A stretch of DNA of 64,000 bases from assembly GCF_009371985.2 (NCBI RefSeq), contig NZ_VIKU02000007.1:91930-155929 (forward strand), written 5' to 3'. The notes under the pieces were generated by a model. That model did no database searches. It worked only from the letters and a program-made list of their open reading frames with translations, and was not told the origin of the DNA. The DNA is from Pelagihabitans pacificus (GTDB lineage Bacteria > Bacteroidota > Bacteroidia > Flavobacteriales > Flavobacteriaceae). The first letter of the stretch is position 1; every line of letters starts with the position of its first letter. Made by a program: the position numbers and the translations under genes. Positions 26,094-34,965 of the stretch are shown here, piece after piece.

Positions 26094-27395
26094 ATGCGGA
26101 CGAAATCCCTTAAAAAGAATAGGATCAATGTGGTCACCCTGGGCTGTTCCAAAAATGTGTACGACTCCGAGGTGTTGATGGGACAATTGCGCGCCAATAA
26201 TAAGGAAGTGGTACATGAGGAGGAAGGCAACATCGTGGTCATCAATACCTGTGGCTTTATTGCCAATGCCAAGGAGGAGAGTGTAAATACCATTCTCGAA
26301 TATGTGGAAAAGAAGGAAGCCGGGGCCGTCGACAAGGTATTCGTAACGGGCTGTCTGAGCGAACGCTACAAACCCGACCTCCAACAGGAAATCCCGAATG
26401 TAGATGAGTACTTCGGTACGAGCGAGCTGCCGAATCTTTTGAAGGCCCTCGGAGCCGATTACAAGCACGAATTGATCGGGGAACGCCTCACGACGACCCC
26501 GAAGAACTATGCCTATCTAAAAATTGCCGAAGGTTGCGACCGACCCTGTTCGTTCTGCGCCATTCCCCTAATGCGCGGCAAGCACCGCAGCACACCCATT
26601 AAGGGTCTGGTTACCGAAGCCGAAAAACTGGCGGCCAAAGGGGTAAAGGAATTGATATTGATCGCACAGGACCTCACCTATTACGGTCTGGACCTTTACA
26701 AAAAACGAAATCTCGCCGAACTGCTGCAAGCACTGGTACAAGTAGACGGTATCGAGTGGATCCGGTTGCACTATGCCTTCCCGACCGGATTTCCGATGGA
26801 CGTCCTGGAAGTCATGAAACGGGAACCCAAGATCTGCAACTACCTCGATATTCCGTTACAGCATATTTCGGATAGCATCCTTAAAAGTATGCGACGGGGC
26901 ACCACCAAGGCCAAGACGACACGACTGTTGCAGGACTTCCGGGCGGCCGTGCCAAACATGGCCATCCGCACCACTTTGATTGTGGGCTACCCCGGGGAGA
27001 CCGAGGAGGACTTCCAGACCTTGAAACAATGGGTAGAGCAGATGCGCTTTGAACGTTTGGGGTGTTTTACCTATAGCCATGAGGAAAATACGCATGCCTT
27101 TCAACTGGAGGATAATGTGCCCGAAGACGTTAAACAGGCGCGTGCCAATGAGATCATGGAAATCCAGTCCCAGATTTCCTGGGAATTGAACCAGGAAAAA
27201 ATCGGTAAGACCTTCCGCTGCATCATCGACCGCAAGGAAGGCAATTACTTTGTGGGCCGTACCGAATTCGATTCCCCCGATGTCGATAACGAAGTCCTCA
27301 TCGATGCCAACCAGCACTACCTAAAACAAGGGGAATTTGTAGAACTCAAGATTACCGACGCCGCGGACTTCGATTTGTATGGAGAGCCTGTTTAA
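26094..27395 (+). CDS. rimO: Ribosomal protein S12 methylthiotransferase RimO
   Basis: 433 residues from ATG 26094; the upstream in-frame extension is unlike family N-termini. Methylthiolates the conserved aspartate of ribosomal protein S12 using radical SAM chemistry. The N-terminal MTTase cluster cysteines lie in VTLGCSKNVYDSE, INTCGF and VTGCLSERY. The radical SAM cluster is Cys148, Cys152, Cys155 in GCDRPCSFCAIP. The C-terminal TRAM domain (GKTFRCIIDRKEGNYFVGRTEFDSPDVD) is of the RimO type. The 358 bp downstream hold only repeats. Confidence 0.96.
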   Translation: MRTKSLKKNRINVVTLGCSKNVYDSEVLMGQLRANNKEVVHEEEGNIVVINTCGFIANAKEESVNTILEYVEKKEAGAVDKVFVTGCLSERYKPDLQQEIPNVDEYFGTSELPNLLKALGADYKHELIGERLTTTPKNYAYLKIAEGCDRPCSFCAIPLMRGKHRSTPIKGLVTEAEKLAAKGVKELILIAQDLTYYGLDLYKKRNLAELLQALVQVDGIEWIRLHYAFPTGFPMDVLEVMKREPKICNYLDIPLQHISDSILKSMRRGTTKAKTTRLLQDFRAAVPNMAIRTTLIVGYPGETEEDFQTLKQWVEQMRFERLGCFTYSHEENTHAFQLEDNVPEDVKQARANEIMEIQSQISWELNQEKIGKTFRCIIDRKEGNYFVGRTEFDSPDVDNEVLIDANQHYLKQGEFVELKITDAADFDLYGEPV

Positions 27396-27486
27396 TAATT
27401 TGAAACCAAATTTGTCCTACTGGGCAAAGCGAATTGTGGTTTTGGTAGGGTGTTGTTTCGTATTTTAATAAAGGAACGAGTCAATT

Positions 27487-27603
27487 TTGTTATACTTAGC
27501 GAAGCAAAATAACCTTTAAGTAGTTTCTTGCTTCGTGAATTAAGAATGGAAGTAAAAAAAGAATAGACCTATTTTGTCATGCTGAGCGAAGCGAAGCATC
27601 TCC
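27487..27603. repeat. Dispersed TCATGCTGAGCGAAGCGAAG-type repeat and decayed copy
   Basis: Near 27577-27603 lies the sequence TCATGCTGAGCGAAGCGAAG leading into CATCTCCTCGG, a form I know as a common dispersed intergenic repeat. A diverged version (TTATACTTAGCGAAGCAAAA) lies near 27489-27508, and a further TCTCCTCGG is near 27684. No gene was found in 27396-27753. Confidence 0.5.
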
Positions 27604-27753
27604 TCGGATGTTTCATTTTTAACGATTTTGGTCTTCACAACCCCAACGGAAGTCCTTCATAAAGGGCAACTACGCATACTACAGATCTCCTCGGTATACC
27701 GCTTTTCAATGCCCTAAAACAGAAATTACCATCTTCCTCCCATTCAACCGTTC

Positions 27754-28071
27754 CTAGGGGTACGGGAACAAGTATTCCAAAAAGTTCATATGTGGATTAA
27801 TCGTCCTAATCAAATCTAGCTTCTTCTGCCTTCTCCATCCTTTTAGCTCCTTTTCCCTCGCAATAGCTTCCTGTATCCAGGCGAACTTCTCATAGTAAAG
27901 CAGATACCGGCATTTGTATCTTGATGCAAAAGTCTTTTTATCCTTTTTGATATTTTCCCCATGTTGATACAACCTTTTAGCCAAATAGTTGGTCACCCCG
28001 GTATACAACACCGATTTCGTCTTATTAGTGATGATGTAAACATGATAGGTATGGTGGCCGTGAGAGTGCAT
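27754..28071 (-). CDS. GIY-YIG nuclease family protein
   Basis: 105 residues, the usual length of stand-alone GIY-YIG proteins. Motifs: VYIITN and YTGVTN form the modified GIY-YIG pair, followed by Arg in LAKRLYQH, a Lys-rich loop, and the conserved catalytic-helix glutamate in AIAREKELKGWRR. Small proteins of this kind occur in several copies in flavobacterial genomes, have no assigned role, and often sit beside dispersed repeats, as here. Confidence 0.9.
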   Translation of the reverse strand: MHSHGHHTYHVYIITNKTKSVLYTGVTNYLAKRLYQHGENIKKDKKTFASRYKCRYLLYYEKFAWIQEAIAREKELKGWRRQKKLDLIRTINPHMNFLEYLFPYP

Positions 28072-28266
28072 GCGCTGACAAAATATGAATTTAATGGGAA
28101 TTTGAGGCCTCCCCTCTATGTAGGAAAAGATTTATGAAGCTTCCGGTCAATTCCATCTTTACACTCCCATTTCCATTCTTTGATGGATTTAACCGACGTG
28201 GGGATTCCCCACTACGTTCGGAACCACAGATGAAATAAAGGTCTTACTTTAGAGAAGGGTCATAGC

Positions 28267-29061
28267 CTACAAAGACACATTCGAAATCAATCGCTCGACC
28301 GTCGGGTGGTCGTTGCCGCCGGCGGGCTCGATGGTGATGTTGAGCGATTCGGCCTTGTCGATGTAGGCCAGCGCGACGTATTCCTGATTGCTTGATACCA
28401 AGCCCATACTGATCATCTCGCCTTCCACATCGGCCCACATCTGGTAGGTATGATCGGCATCCAAGGGGGCCAAGCCTTTTGCATTTACGACGACTTCCTT
28501 CGTCTGATGGTTCACATAGGCAATTGCACGGGAATCGGGGGACTTCGCATTGCCCACGAGCAGTAGCGGCACCACATTGGGGTTGTTGATGCTCTGGTAG
28601 CGGCTATTGGTCTCCCGGTAGTTTTTTTCGATATCGGCCAAACGGTTCTGTAGGCCAGTTGTTTGCTGCTGGAGTACCTGTAGATTCTTCTCGGAATCCT
28701 GCCATTTGGTATAGAGCCAAAAGGAGCTCAAGGCGAAAATGGCCGCCAGACTGGCCGCGACCATCAACCGCATTAGGAGTGCGGAGTTCTTCCGTTGGGG
28801 AACGTCGAGCGAACGTACTTTCGAGCTTCCCACCTCATCTTGCAGCATGGCGGCCTCCAAGGATTTTCGTACTTCACTAGGGGGCGTTATGGCATTTTCA
28901 AAGGCCATCCGCTCAAAATCGGCTTCCATCGCACGGAATTGCGCCATCAGCTCGGCATCGCTTTGAAGCACGCGGGACACGGCGGTTTCCTGCTCCACGG
29001 CAAGCTCGCCCAAGAGGTATTCCTCCAATAATCCATCTTGTAAGATTTTCTTCCTATCCAT
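28267..29061 (-). CDS. Anti-sigma factor, RskA type
   Basis: 264 residues. The N-terminal ~90 residues form a cytosolic anti-sigma domain (LLEEYLLGELAVEQE). A membrane helix lies near 94-116 (LMRLMVAASLAAIFALSSFWLY), then a coiled stretch and a periplasmic RskA domain (VNHQTKEVVVNAKGLAPLD, YQMWADVEGEMISMGLV, ending IEPAGGNDHPT). RskA proteins hold ECF sigma factors inactive at the membrane and release them by proteolysis. Its start overlaps the sigma gene by 8 bp, indicating coupled translation. Confidence 0.9.
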   Translation of the reverse strand: MDRKKILQDGLLEEYLLGELAVEQETAVSRVLQSDAELMAQFRAMEADFERMAFENAITPPSEVRKSLEAAMLQDEVGSSKVRSLDVPQRKNSALLMRLMVAASLAAIFALSSFWLYTKWQDSEKNLQVLQQQTTGLQNRLADIEKNYRETNSRYQSINNPNVVPLLLVGNAKSPDSRAIAYVNHQTKEVVVNAKGLAPLDADHTYQMWADVEGEMISMGLVSSNQEYVALAYIDKAESLNITIEPAGGNDHPTVERLISNVSL

Positions 29062-29620
29062 GTCCGATCAATTCAACATATAGCAATAGCAACATCAGTT
29101 CTTCAGGATACTGCTCCCTTAATTTGAGCAACGCCTGGCGCACGTAGGATTTAAAAGTCCCCAGGGGCACCTTCATTTCCTTATGGGCCTCCCGGTGGGT
29201 GAATCCCTCAAAATAAACCAGTTCGATCGCTCGTTGATGGTGGGGTTCCAATTGCTTCAGCATGCCGTTCAGTTCGGTATAATCCTTAGGAACCTCCGTC
29301 CTCCTATCATCATATACACTCAAATCATCGGTTTGGATGAGCGGATCCGGATTTCTTACCGCATTTAGGGCCGTATTTTTTGCGATGCGGTACGCCCAGG
29401 TATAAAATTTTCCCTTCGAAGCATCGTATTGGTCGATTTTACGCCAGATTTTTAGAAAACTTTCCTGTAGCACATCCTTGGCCATGTCTTCCCGCTTGCA
29501 AATACGGATGATCACCCCGTAGAGCGCTCCCGAATACTTGTCGTAGAGACCGAACAAGGCTTGCTTATCCCCTTGCCGGAGTTGTGTGATGAGCGGAGTA
29601 TCGTTTAAAGGTGTTGCCAT
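29054..29620 (-). CDS. ECF RNA polymerase sigma factor
   Basis: 188 residues from ATG 29620 (MATPLNDTPLITQL); a longer in-frame form to 29698 adds residues with no family resemblance. Region 2 includes LFGLYDKYSGALYGVIIRICKREDMAKDVLQESFLKIW. Region 4 includes ELVYFEGFTHREAHKEMKVP, then GTFKSYVRQALLKLRE. It pairs with the adjacent RskA-like anti-sigma factor and is divergent from a fasciclin protein, which is a likely regulon member. Confidence 0.92.
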   Translation of the reverse strand: MATPLNDTPLITQLRQGDKQALFGLYDKYSGALYGVIIRICKREDMAKDVLQESFLKIWRKIDQYDASKGKFYTWAYRIAKNTALNAVRNPDPLIQTDDLSVYDDRRTEVPKDYTELNGMLKQLEPHHQRAIELVYFEGFTHREAHKEMKVPLGTFKSYVRQALLKLREQYPEELMLLLLYVELIGHG

Positions 29621-29741
29621 TGAAACGTTAAAGATATGATAAAAAAGGAATTTGCTCATCCATCGCCGGGAAGCCTGTGTATATGTAAATGAAAGCAAGC
29701 AATAATTGTTCGCTCATATTTAAAAATCTAAAAACATCATT

Positions 29742-30251
29742 ATGAAAAAAATTATGCTAAGTATCGCCGCTGTTACTTTATTAGTATTCACGCAGAGAAC
29801 ACAAGCGCAGGACATCGTTGATGTAGCCGCTTCCGTAGATGACTTCTCAACCTTGGTATCCGCTGTAAAAGCTGCCGATTTGGTCAGCACCTTGAAAAGT
29901 GACGGACCGTTTACCGTATTCGCACCGGTCAACTCCGGATTCGCCAAAATCGACGCCAATGCCTTGAACTCCTTGATGGAGCCCGCCAATAAGGAAAAAT
30001 TATCGGCTATTTTGACCTATCACGTAGTAGCTGGAAAATTGGCTGCAGCCGATGTTGCCGCAGCGTTGGAAGCCGGAAACGGAAAAGCGGAATTGACCAC
30101 CGTCAATGGTGCCACCTTGACCGCCGTTAGTAAGGATGGAGGCATCTTTTTGATGGACGCCAACGGAAATTATAGTAAAATCGCCAAAACCGATGTAGAG
30201 GCCACAAACGGAGTTATTCACGTCATCGAGGACGTGGTAATGCCCAAATAA
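29742..30251 (+). CDS. Fasciclin (FAS1) domain secreted protein
   Basis: 169 residues: signal peptide (1-23, ending TQAQ) and one FAS1 domain. The FAS1 H1 and H2 boxes are clear (DGPFTVFAPVNSGFAKI; TVNGATLTAV..GVIHVIEDVVMPK). FAS1 proteins are extracellular or surface adhesion proteins. Divergent from the ECF sigma gene with a 121-bp shared upstream region, a common arrangement for SigK/RskA-type systems. Ends in a terminator. Confidence 0.93.
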   Translation: MKKIMLSIAAVTLLVFTQRTQAQDIVDVAASVDDFSTLVSAVKAADLVSTLKSDGPFTVFAPVNSGFAKIDANALNSLMEPANKEKLSAILTYHVVAGKLAAADVAAALEAGNGKAELTTVNGATLTAVSKDGGIFLMDANGNYSKIAKTDVEATNGVIHVIEDVVMPK

Positions 30252-30280
30252 TCCGACACCTACGCTATGAAAAAGAAGGA

Positions 30281-30307
30281 AGCACCGTGAAAGCGGTGCT
30301 TTTTTTA
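30281..30307 (+). terminator. Intrinsic terminator after fasciclin gene
   Basis: Stem AGCACCG/CGGTGCT with a six-base loop, then a T tract. Confidence 0.88.
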
Positions 30308-30368
30308 TGCGGTAGCTGGAACTAATTGCATTTAACGGCCGATACTTGGTGCCGAAACCTTGCAAATC

Positions 30369-30526
30369 GGACCCCTCCGCCTGTCGGCACCTCCCCTCGG
30401 CGAGGGGAGGACCCCGTGATTTGTCTTGGGTACAACTCAATCGGCTAAAAACAACCATAAATTAAATAGGTCGTCAATTGGGTCCCCTCCTTAAATTAAG
30501 GAGGGGTGGCGACAGCCGGGGTGGTT
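30369..30526. repeat. MITE-like repeat unit 1
   Basis: About 158 bp. Two arms of ~45 bp face each other: the left arm begins ACCCCTCCGCCTGTCGGCAC, and the reverse complement of the right arm begins ACCACCCCGGCTGTCGCCAC. Each arm contains its own palindrome (CTCCCCT..AGGGGAG; CCCTCCTTAAATTAAGGAGGG). The core differs from units 2 and 3. Confidence 0.8.
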
Positions 30527-30609
30527 GGATTTGGAACTCCCCAAGCTTAAATTAAATCCTTCAGTTTTTCAAAGACACTACAACTACTACAGCTTTCATC
30601 ATCCAAGTC

Positions 30610-30764
30610 GGACCCCTCCGCCTGTCGGCACCTCCCCTCACCGAGGGCAGGACCCTGTGATTTTCCTTAAATACCAGATCATTGTTTCAAAGATCTATAA
30701 AAACAGAAAGTCGAAAGTAGGGTCCCCTCCTTTCAAAGGAGGGGTGGCGACAGCCGGGGTGGTT
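30610..30764. repeat. MITE-like repeat unit 2, left of DUF559 gene
   Basis: Same two-arm layout as unit 1. Its core (ATACCAGATCATTGTTTCAA and onward) is shared with unit 3, so units 2 and 3 are long direct repeats bracketing the DUF559 gene. It ends 2 bp before that gene's stop codon. The rest of 30308-30609 holds no recognisable gene. Confidence 0.8.
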
Positions 30765-30766
30765 CG

Positions 30767-31144
30767 CTACCTCGCATCCTCCCTCTTCCCAAACGCTGCA
30801 CTTATCGCCTCCAGTACCATATCAAGCTGTTCAAACACCGTATCGTTTTCAAATCGCAATAGTTTAAAACCGAGTCTTCGTAGTTCTTGGGCTCGTTTGA
30901 GATCGTATTGCTCGTTGACCATATTATGATGAACTGCTCCGTCTAGCTCTACAATCAACTGCTCTTCCGAACAGTAAAAATCAACGATATAGTTTTGAAT
31001 GCTGTGCTGCCTCCTGAACTTTCGTCCTTTCAATTGTCGTCGTTGCAGGGCTTTCCACAACATCGACTCCGCCTTGGTGGGATTGTTGCGCAGCTCTTTT
31101 CGGAAACCCTTGAGGTACTTCCTGTTATGCAGTGAACGGGCCAT
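30767..31144 (-). CDS. DUF559 endonuclease-domain protein
   Basis: 125 residues. DUF559 belongs to the PD-(D/E)xK/Vsr-like nuclease group. Visible motifs: NNPTKAESMLWKALQRRQ at the start, FRRQHSIQNYIVDFYCSEEQLIVELDGAVH carrying the catalytic D and E-x-D positions, and a final LGFKLLRFENDTVF strand-helix. No partner modification gene is present. It sits between two nearly identical copies of the palindromic repeat, suggesting the gene and repeats travel together. Confidence 0.9.
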   Translation of the reverse strand: MARSLHNRKYLKGFRKELRNNPTKAESMLWKALQRRQLKGRKFRRQHSIQNYIVDFYCSEEQLIVELDGAVHHNMVNEQYDLKRAQELRRLGFKLLRFENDTVFEQLDMVLEAISAAFGKREDAR

Positions 31145-31202
31145 GTTTAAAGATACTGATTAAACAGCTAAAGGGGGGTATGGAATCTTTGTGTTCCAAT
31201 GA

Positions 31203-31357
31203 AACCCCTCCGCCTGTCGGCACCTCCCCTCGGTGAGGGGAGGACTCCGTGATTTGCCTTCAATACCAGATCATTGTTTCAAAGATTAATAAAAACAGAA
31301 AATCGAAAGTAGGGCCCCCTTCTTAAATTAAGGAGGGGTGGCGACAGCCGGGGTGGT
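31203..31357. repeat. MITE-like repeat unit 3, right of DUF559 gene
   Basis: Near-identical to unit 2 in both arms and core, and in the same orientation. After the right arm both copies share TCGCTA. It ends shortly before the GntP permease start. Confidence 0.8.
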
Positions 31358-31408
31358 CCCTCGCTATTTCAAAATATATTGTCTATTTTAGAACCAACCA
31401 ACAACACC

Positions 31409-32731
31409 ATGATCTACGTCTTTGCCCTTATTGCGGCCCTCGCCTTTATCATCCTCGGCATCGTCCGATGGAAAATCCATCCTTTTTTTGTGTTACTGGT
31501 GGCCGCTATCGGCTATGGCTTTGTTACGGGCATGTCCGTCCCCGCCATTATCTCCTCCGTGAATGACGGTTTTGGGAGCATTATGGGCAAAATCGGGCTC
31601 ATCATTTTCTTTGGGGTGGTCATCGGTACCGTACTCGAAAAATCGGGCGGGGCCATGGTCATCGCCGCCCGCATGCTGAAACTGATCGGGGAAAAGTCGG
31701 TGCATCTCGCGATGATGCTCACGGGCTATCTGCTATCGATTCCCGTGTTTGCCGACAGTGCCTTTATCATGATGAACCCCTTGAACAAAGCCTTGTCGCA
31801 CAAAGCGGCAGTCTCCTTTGCGGGGACATCGGTGGCCCTGGCCCTGGGACTGATGGCCACCCACGTGATGGTACCCCCTACCCCCGGACCCATCGCCGCG
31901 GCGGGGATTTTAGAGGTGGACCTGGGCAATGTGATTTTCTGGGGTATCATCGTGAGTTTGTTGTCCTTGGTGCCGAGTTATTTTTTTGCCACCAAAATAG
32001 CCTCTAAAGTGAAGCTCCCTATTGTAATGGAAAAAGCCGCCACTGCCATACACCAACCCCAGTTATGGACGTCGTTGTTGGCCATTACGGTGCCCATAGT
32101 CTTAATCATTCTAAAATCCTTTTTTGACTATCCCGATTTTGCCTTGCAAACACATGCACTCTATCCCGTCATCTCCTTTTTGGGCACGCCGGTGATCGCC
32201 CTTTTGATCGGGGTGGCGCTCTCCTTGTTATTGCCCAAGGAATTGGACCATACCGTATTCTCCGCCAACGGCTGGTTCGGGGAAGCTCTCAAAACGGCCG
32301 CACCCATTATCCTGATTACGGGGGCCGGGGGTATTTTTGGCAGTATGTTGCAGAATTCGGGCATTGCCGATTTGATTACGGGCAGCTTTTCGGACTTGAA
32401 TATCGGGCTGTTTTTCCCCTTTTTATTGGCCGCCTGTTTAAAGACCACCCAGGGTTCCTCGACGGTAGCCCTCATCACGACGGCCTCCATCGTGGCCCCC
32501 ATCTTGCCCGCCTTGGGGTTGGACGAACCCTTTTTAAAAACGATGACCGTTTTGGCCATTGGTGCGGGATCGGTGGTCGTCTCCCACGCCAACGACAGTT
32601 TCTTTTGGGTTTTGACCCAATTGACCGGCATGGATGTCAAGGACGGCAACAAAACGCTTACCCTAGGCACCTTGGTATTGGGCGTTTCGGGGATATTGAT
32701 CGTGTTTTTGTTTTCGCAACTTTTTCAATAA
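31409..32731 (+). CDS. GntP family permease
   Basis: 440 residues from ATG 31409; an in-frame TTG at 31379 is less likely. Twelve or more hydrophobic segments. GntP/Gnt-II family pattern: KIGLIIFFGVVIGTVLEKSG, PVFADSAFIMMNPLNKALS, THVMVPPTPGPIAAAGIL, KTTQGSSTVALITTASI, and SHANDSFFWVLTQLTGMD. The family are proton symporters for gluconate, glycerate or related sugar acids. Alone on its transcript; the exact substrate is not deducible. Confidence 0.93.
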   Translation: MIYVFALIAALAFIILGIVRWKIHPFFVLLVAAIGYGFVTGMSVPAIISSVNDGFGSIMGKIGLIIFFGVVIGTVLEKSGGAMVIAARMLKLIGEKSVHLAMMLTGYLLSIPVFADSAFIMMNPLNKALSHKAAVSFAGTSVALALGLMATHVMVPPTPGPIAAAGILEVDLGNVIFWGIIVSLLSLVPSYFFATKIASKVKLPIVMEKAATAIHQPQLWTSLLAITVPIVLIILKSFFDYPDFALQTHALYPVISFLGTPVIALLIGVALSLLLPKELDHTVFSANGWFGEALKTAAPIILITGAGGIFGSMLQNSGIADLITGSFSDLNIGLFFPFLLAACLKTTQGSSTVALITTASIVAPILPALGLDEPFLKTMTVLAIGAGSVVVSHANDSFFWVLTQLTGMDVKDGNKTLTLGTLVLGVSGILIVFLFSQLFQ

Positions 32732-33091
32732 ATCCGAAATTATAAAATCCCAAAATCCAGGTACCAAATTCTAAAACCCCCTCCAACTTCGAACTGATTA
32801 CTTACCTTTGAGTACTGATTACTGCTTACTGATCACTCCTACCTCAGAACTCCAAACTCATCACTGGCAGTTCGTCTTGTCTCTTGAATCTTACTTCTTA
32901 TCTCTCTAAACCACTGCGGAAACCCGTAAGAATAGGTTTCCAAAATTTGATTATCTTGCAATGCCTCTTTCTTTTCCCCACATTTACCTCCTATTGACTT
33001 TAGGATAAAAAGTGTTGCTAAAACTCCGTTGTGGGGTATGGCGATATATTTACCGCTGTAAAACTAATTGTGCCTAATTTAAAAAAGAGTA
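32732..33091. other. Intergenic region with short ACTGATTACT-like repeats
   Basis: 360 bp between the permease and the A+T-rich FRG cluster. Near 32797-32840 there are imperfect repeats of ACTGATTACT / CTTACTGATCACT. No gene is seen. The base composition shifts towards A+T near 33000, marking the left edge of the cluster. Confidence 0.5.
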
Positions 33092-33823
33092 ATGAAATAT
33101 CGGGATAAGAAAATAAAAAGTGTTTCTGAACTAATAAAGAAACTTAAAGACGATTCTGCATTTTATGCTGGACCTATTTGGTACAGAGGACAATCCAAAA
33201 AGGATTATAAGCTTATTCCATCATTTTATCGAAAAGCAACTAGCACTTCTGAAATGACACTAATAAAAAAATTCAAACAAAACGCCACTTTGTTGATGAA
33301 CCACCATTCAAGTAACGACTTTGATTGGTTGTTTATCATGCAACACCATGGGGTTCCAACTAGGCTTTTGGACTGGACTGAAAGTTCACTAATTGCACTA
33401 TATTTTGCTTGTTGTGATAATTTAGGGTCAGACGCGGCACTTTGGGTGCTTTTACCAACAGAATTAAATAAACATTCGGGGATTGAACCAGAAGAAACAT
33501 TTGACATACCAGGTATAGGGGATCTCGGCAATCATAATCCTATAAGCTACCATGCAGATCGAACAAATACCATGGGCCCAGCAGCGGCAATCACTTCTAG
33601 GAATACTAGTCGAATGCAAGCGCAACAAGGTACGTTTACCATTTTTCATAAAAAAACTACTGCAATTGAAGAAATTGGTGACAAAAACCATGTTTGGAGA
33701 TATATCATACCATCTTTAAATAAGAAAGAAATTCTTGATGAATTGAAAATTTGTGGTATTGACAAGTTTCAAATGTTTCCAGAGCTGGCAAGTATTGGTG
33801 AAACCTTAAAGAAAGAAATCTAA
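33092..33823 (+). CDS. FRG domain protein
   Basis: 243 residues. FRG hallmark IWYRGQSKKDYKLIPSFYR (Y31-R32-G33) is near the start, with the second conserved block FIMQHHGVPTRLLDWTESSL (81-100) and FACCDN behind it. The domain is common in mobile and defence contexts but has no settled biochemical activity. The stop codon overlaps the next start (TAATG), so it is co-translated with the DUF262 protein. Codon use is strongly A/T-ending, unlike flanking genes. Confidence 0.85.
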   Translation: MKYRDKKIKSVSELIKKLKDDSAFYAGPIWYRGQSKKDYKLIPSFYRKATSTSEMTLIKKFKQNATLLMNHHSSNDFDWLFIMQHHGVPTRLLDWTESSLIALYFACCDNLGSDAALWVLLPTELNKHSGIEPEETFDIPGIGDLGNHNPISYHADRTNTMGPAAAITSRNTSRMQAQQGTFTIFHKKTTAIEEIGDKNHVWRYIIPSLNKKEILDELKICGIDKFQMFPELASIGETLKKEI

Positions 33824-34923
33824 TGAATTATATATCAACATTCCCAAAGAAAAACAGTAACATATTAAGGTTGGTATATGAAAAAGACTCAGTAAACCTT
33901 AGTCCAGAATATCAACGAAATGGTGAAATATGGCCTTTGGAAAAAAGACAACTATTGATTGATTCAATTTTAAATGATTATGATATACCAAAACTATATT
34001 TTCACGTACTGACATTAGAAGAAAAGAAAAAAACTGGATTTGAATATGCCGTAATTGATGGAAGACAGCGTATTGAAACAATTTTCAAATTTATTAATGG
34101 CGACTTTCCATTAAGTCAGGACTTTATCTTTTTGTCTGAACCAAAGCTAGATGCAAAGGGTCTGTACTATAAAGATATTGCAGAACATTACCCAAAACTC
34201 AAGATGGTTTTTGAGTCATTCGAAATGCCGATAATTTGTGTTGAAACAGATGATTTAGAACTAATTGATGATATGTTTCTTCGACTAAATGAGGCTGTTC
34301 CATTGAACGCCGCCGAAAAGCGAAATGCCATTGGGGGACCATTAGTTCAATCAATAAAGAAATTAGGTAAACATAGTTTTTTCCAGAAAAAAGTAAAGTT
34401 TTCTAACAGGAGATATCAGCATCTTGAAGTTGCTGTAAGACTGTTATTTATTGAACATTATCTTTCAAAAGAAAACAAGGTGTACGACACGAAAAAGACC
34501 TTTTTGGACTCGTTAGTAAAAAAATACAAGAAGGAAAAGAGTTTAGACGCAAAGAATATCGAAAAAGCAGTATCGACCATTCTAGATAAGTTGGTCAATA
34601 TTTTTGCGAACAATGATGCTCTCCTAAGAACTCAAAGTATAATCCCGATTTACTATTTAGCTGTTCGTAGTGCTTTGAATACTAATGATGAAAGTAAAAT
34701 ATCTAGACCAAATCTATTGAAATTTAAGGAGGATATATCATTAAACAAAACAATGGCAGAAGATGACATTTCTAAGGCTGATTACTCACTCATTGAGTTT
34801 GATAGAATGTCTTTACAAGGTACAAATGACGCTAGTTCTATAAGGGAAAGAAGCCGAATTCTCCTGGAATACCTGAATATTGACAAAAAAATACTGGGTA
34901 CAACAAAGCCTAAACTGCACTAA
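33823..34923 (+). CDS. DUF262 domain protein
   Basis: 366 residues. The N-terminal DUF262 (ParB/sulfiredoxin-like fold, shared with the GmrS part of type IV restriction enzymes) is clear: LSPEYQRNGEIWPLEKRQLLIDSIL, then YAVIDGRQRIETIFKF with DGRQR at 79-83, and FLRLNEAVPLNAAEKRNA. The C-terminal ~180 residues are helical, with no DUF1524 HNH motif seen. DUF262 proteins are often nucleotide-dependent nucleases in defence systems. It overlaps the FRG gene by 1 bp; the third gene follows after ~42 bp. Confidence 0.88.
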   Translation: MNYISTFPKKNSNILRLVYEKDSVNLSPEYQRNGEIWPLEKRQLLIDSILNDYDIPKLYFHVLTLEEKKKTGFEYAVIDGRQRIETIFKFINGDFPLSQDFIFLSEPKLDAKGLYYKDIAEHYPKLKMVFESFEMPIICVETDDLELIDDMFLRLNEAVPLNAAEKRNAIGGPLVQSIKKLGKHSFFQKKVKFSNRRYQHLEVAVRLLFIEHYLSKENKVYDTKKTFLDSLVKKYKKEKSLDAKNIEKAVSTILDKLVNIFANNDALLRTQSIIPIYYLAVRSALNTNDESKISRPNLLKFKEDISLNKTMAEDDISKADYSLIEFDRMSLQGTNDASSIRERSRILLEYLNIDKKILGTTKPKLH

Positions 34924-34965
34924 AACAGCTTAGGCAAACCCTTACCACATAAGAGAATAAAGTCT

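Noticed and set aside
30369..31357. CRISPR array
   Set aside because: Only three repeat units, too long, nested palindromes, a gene between two of them and no cas genes.
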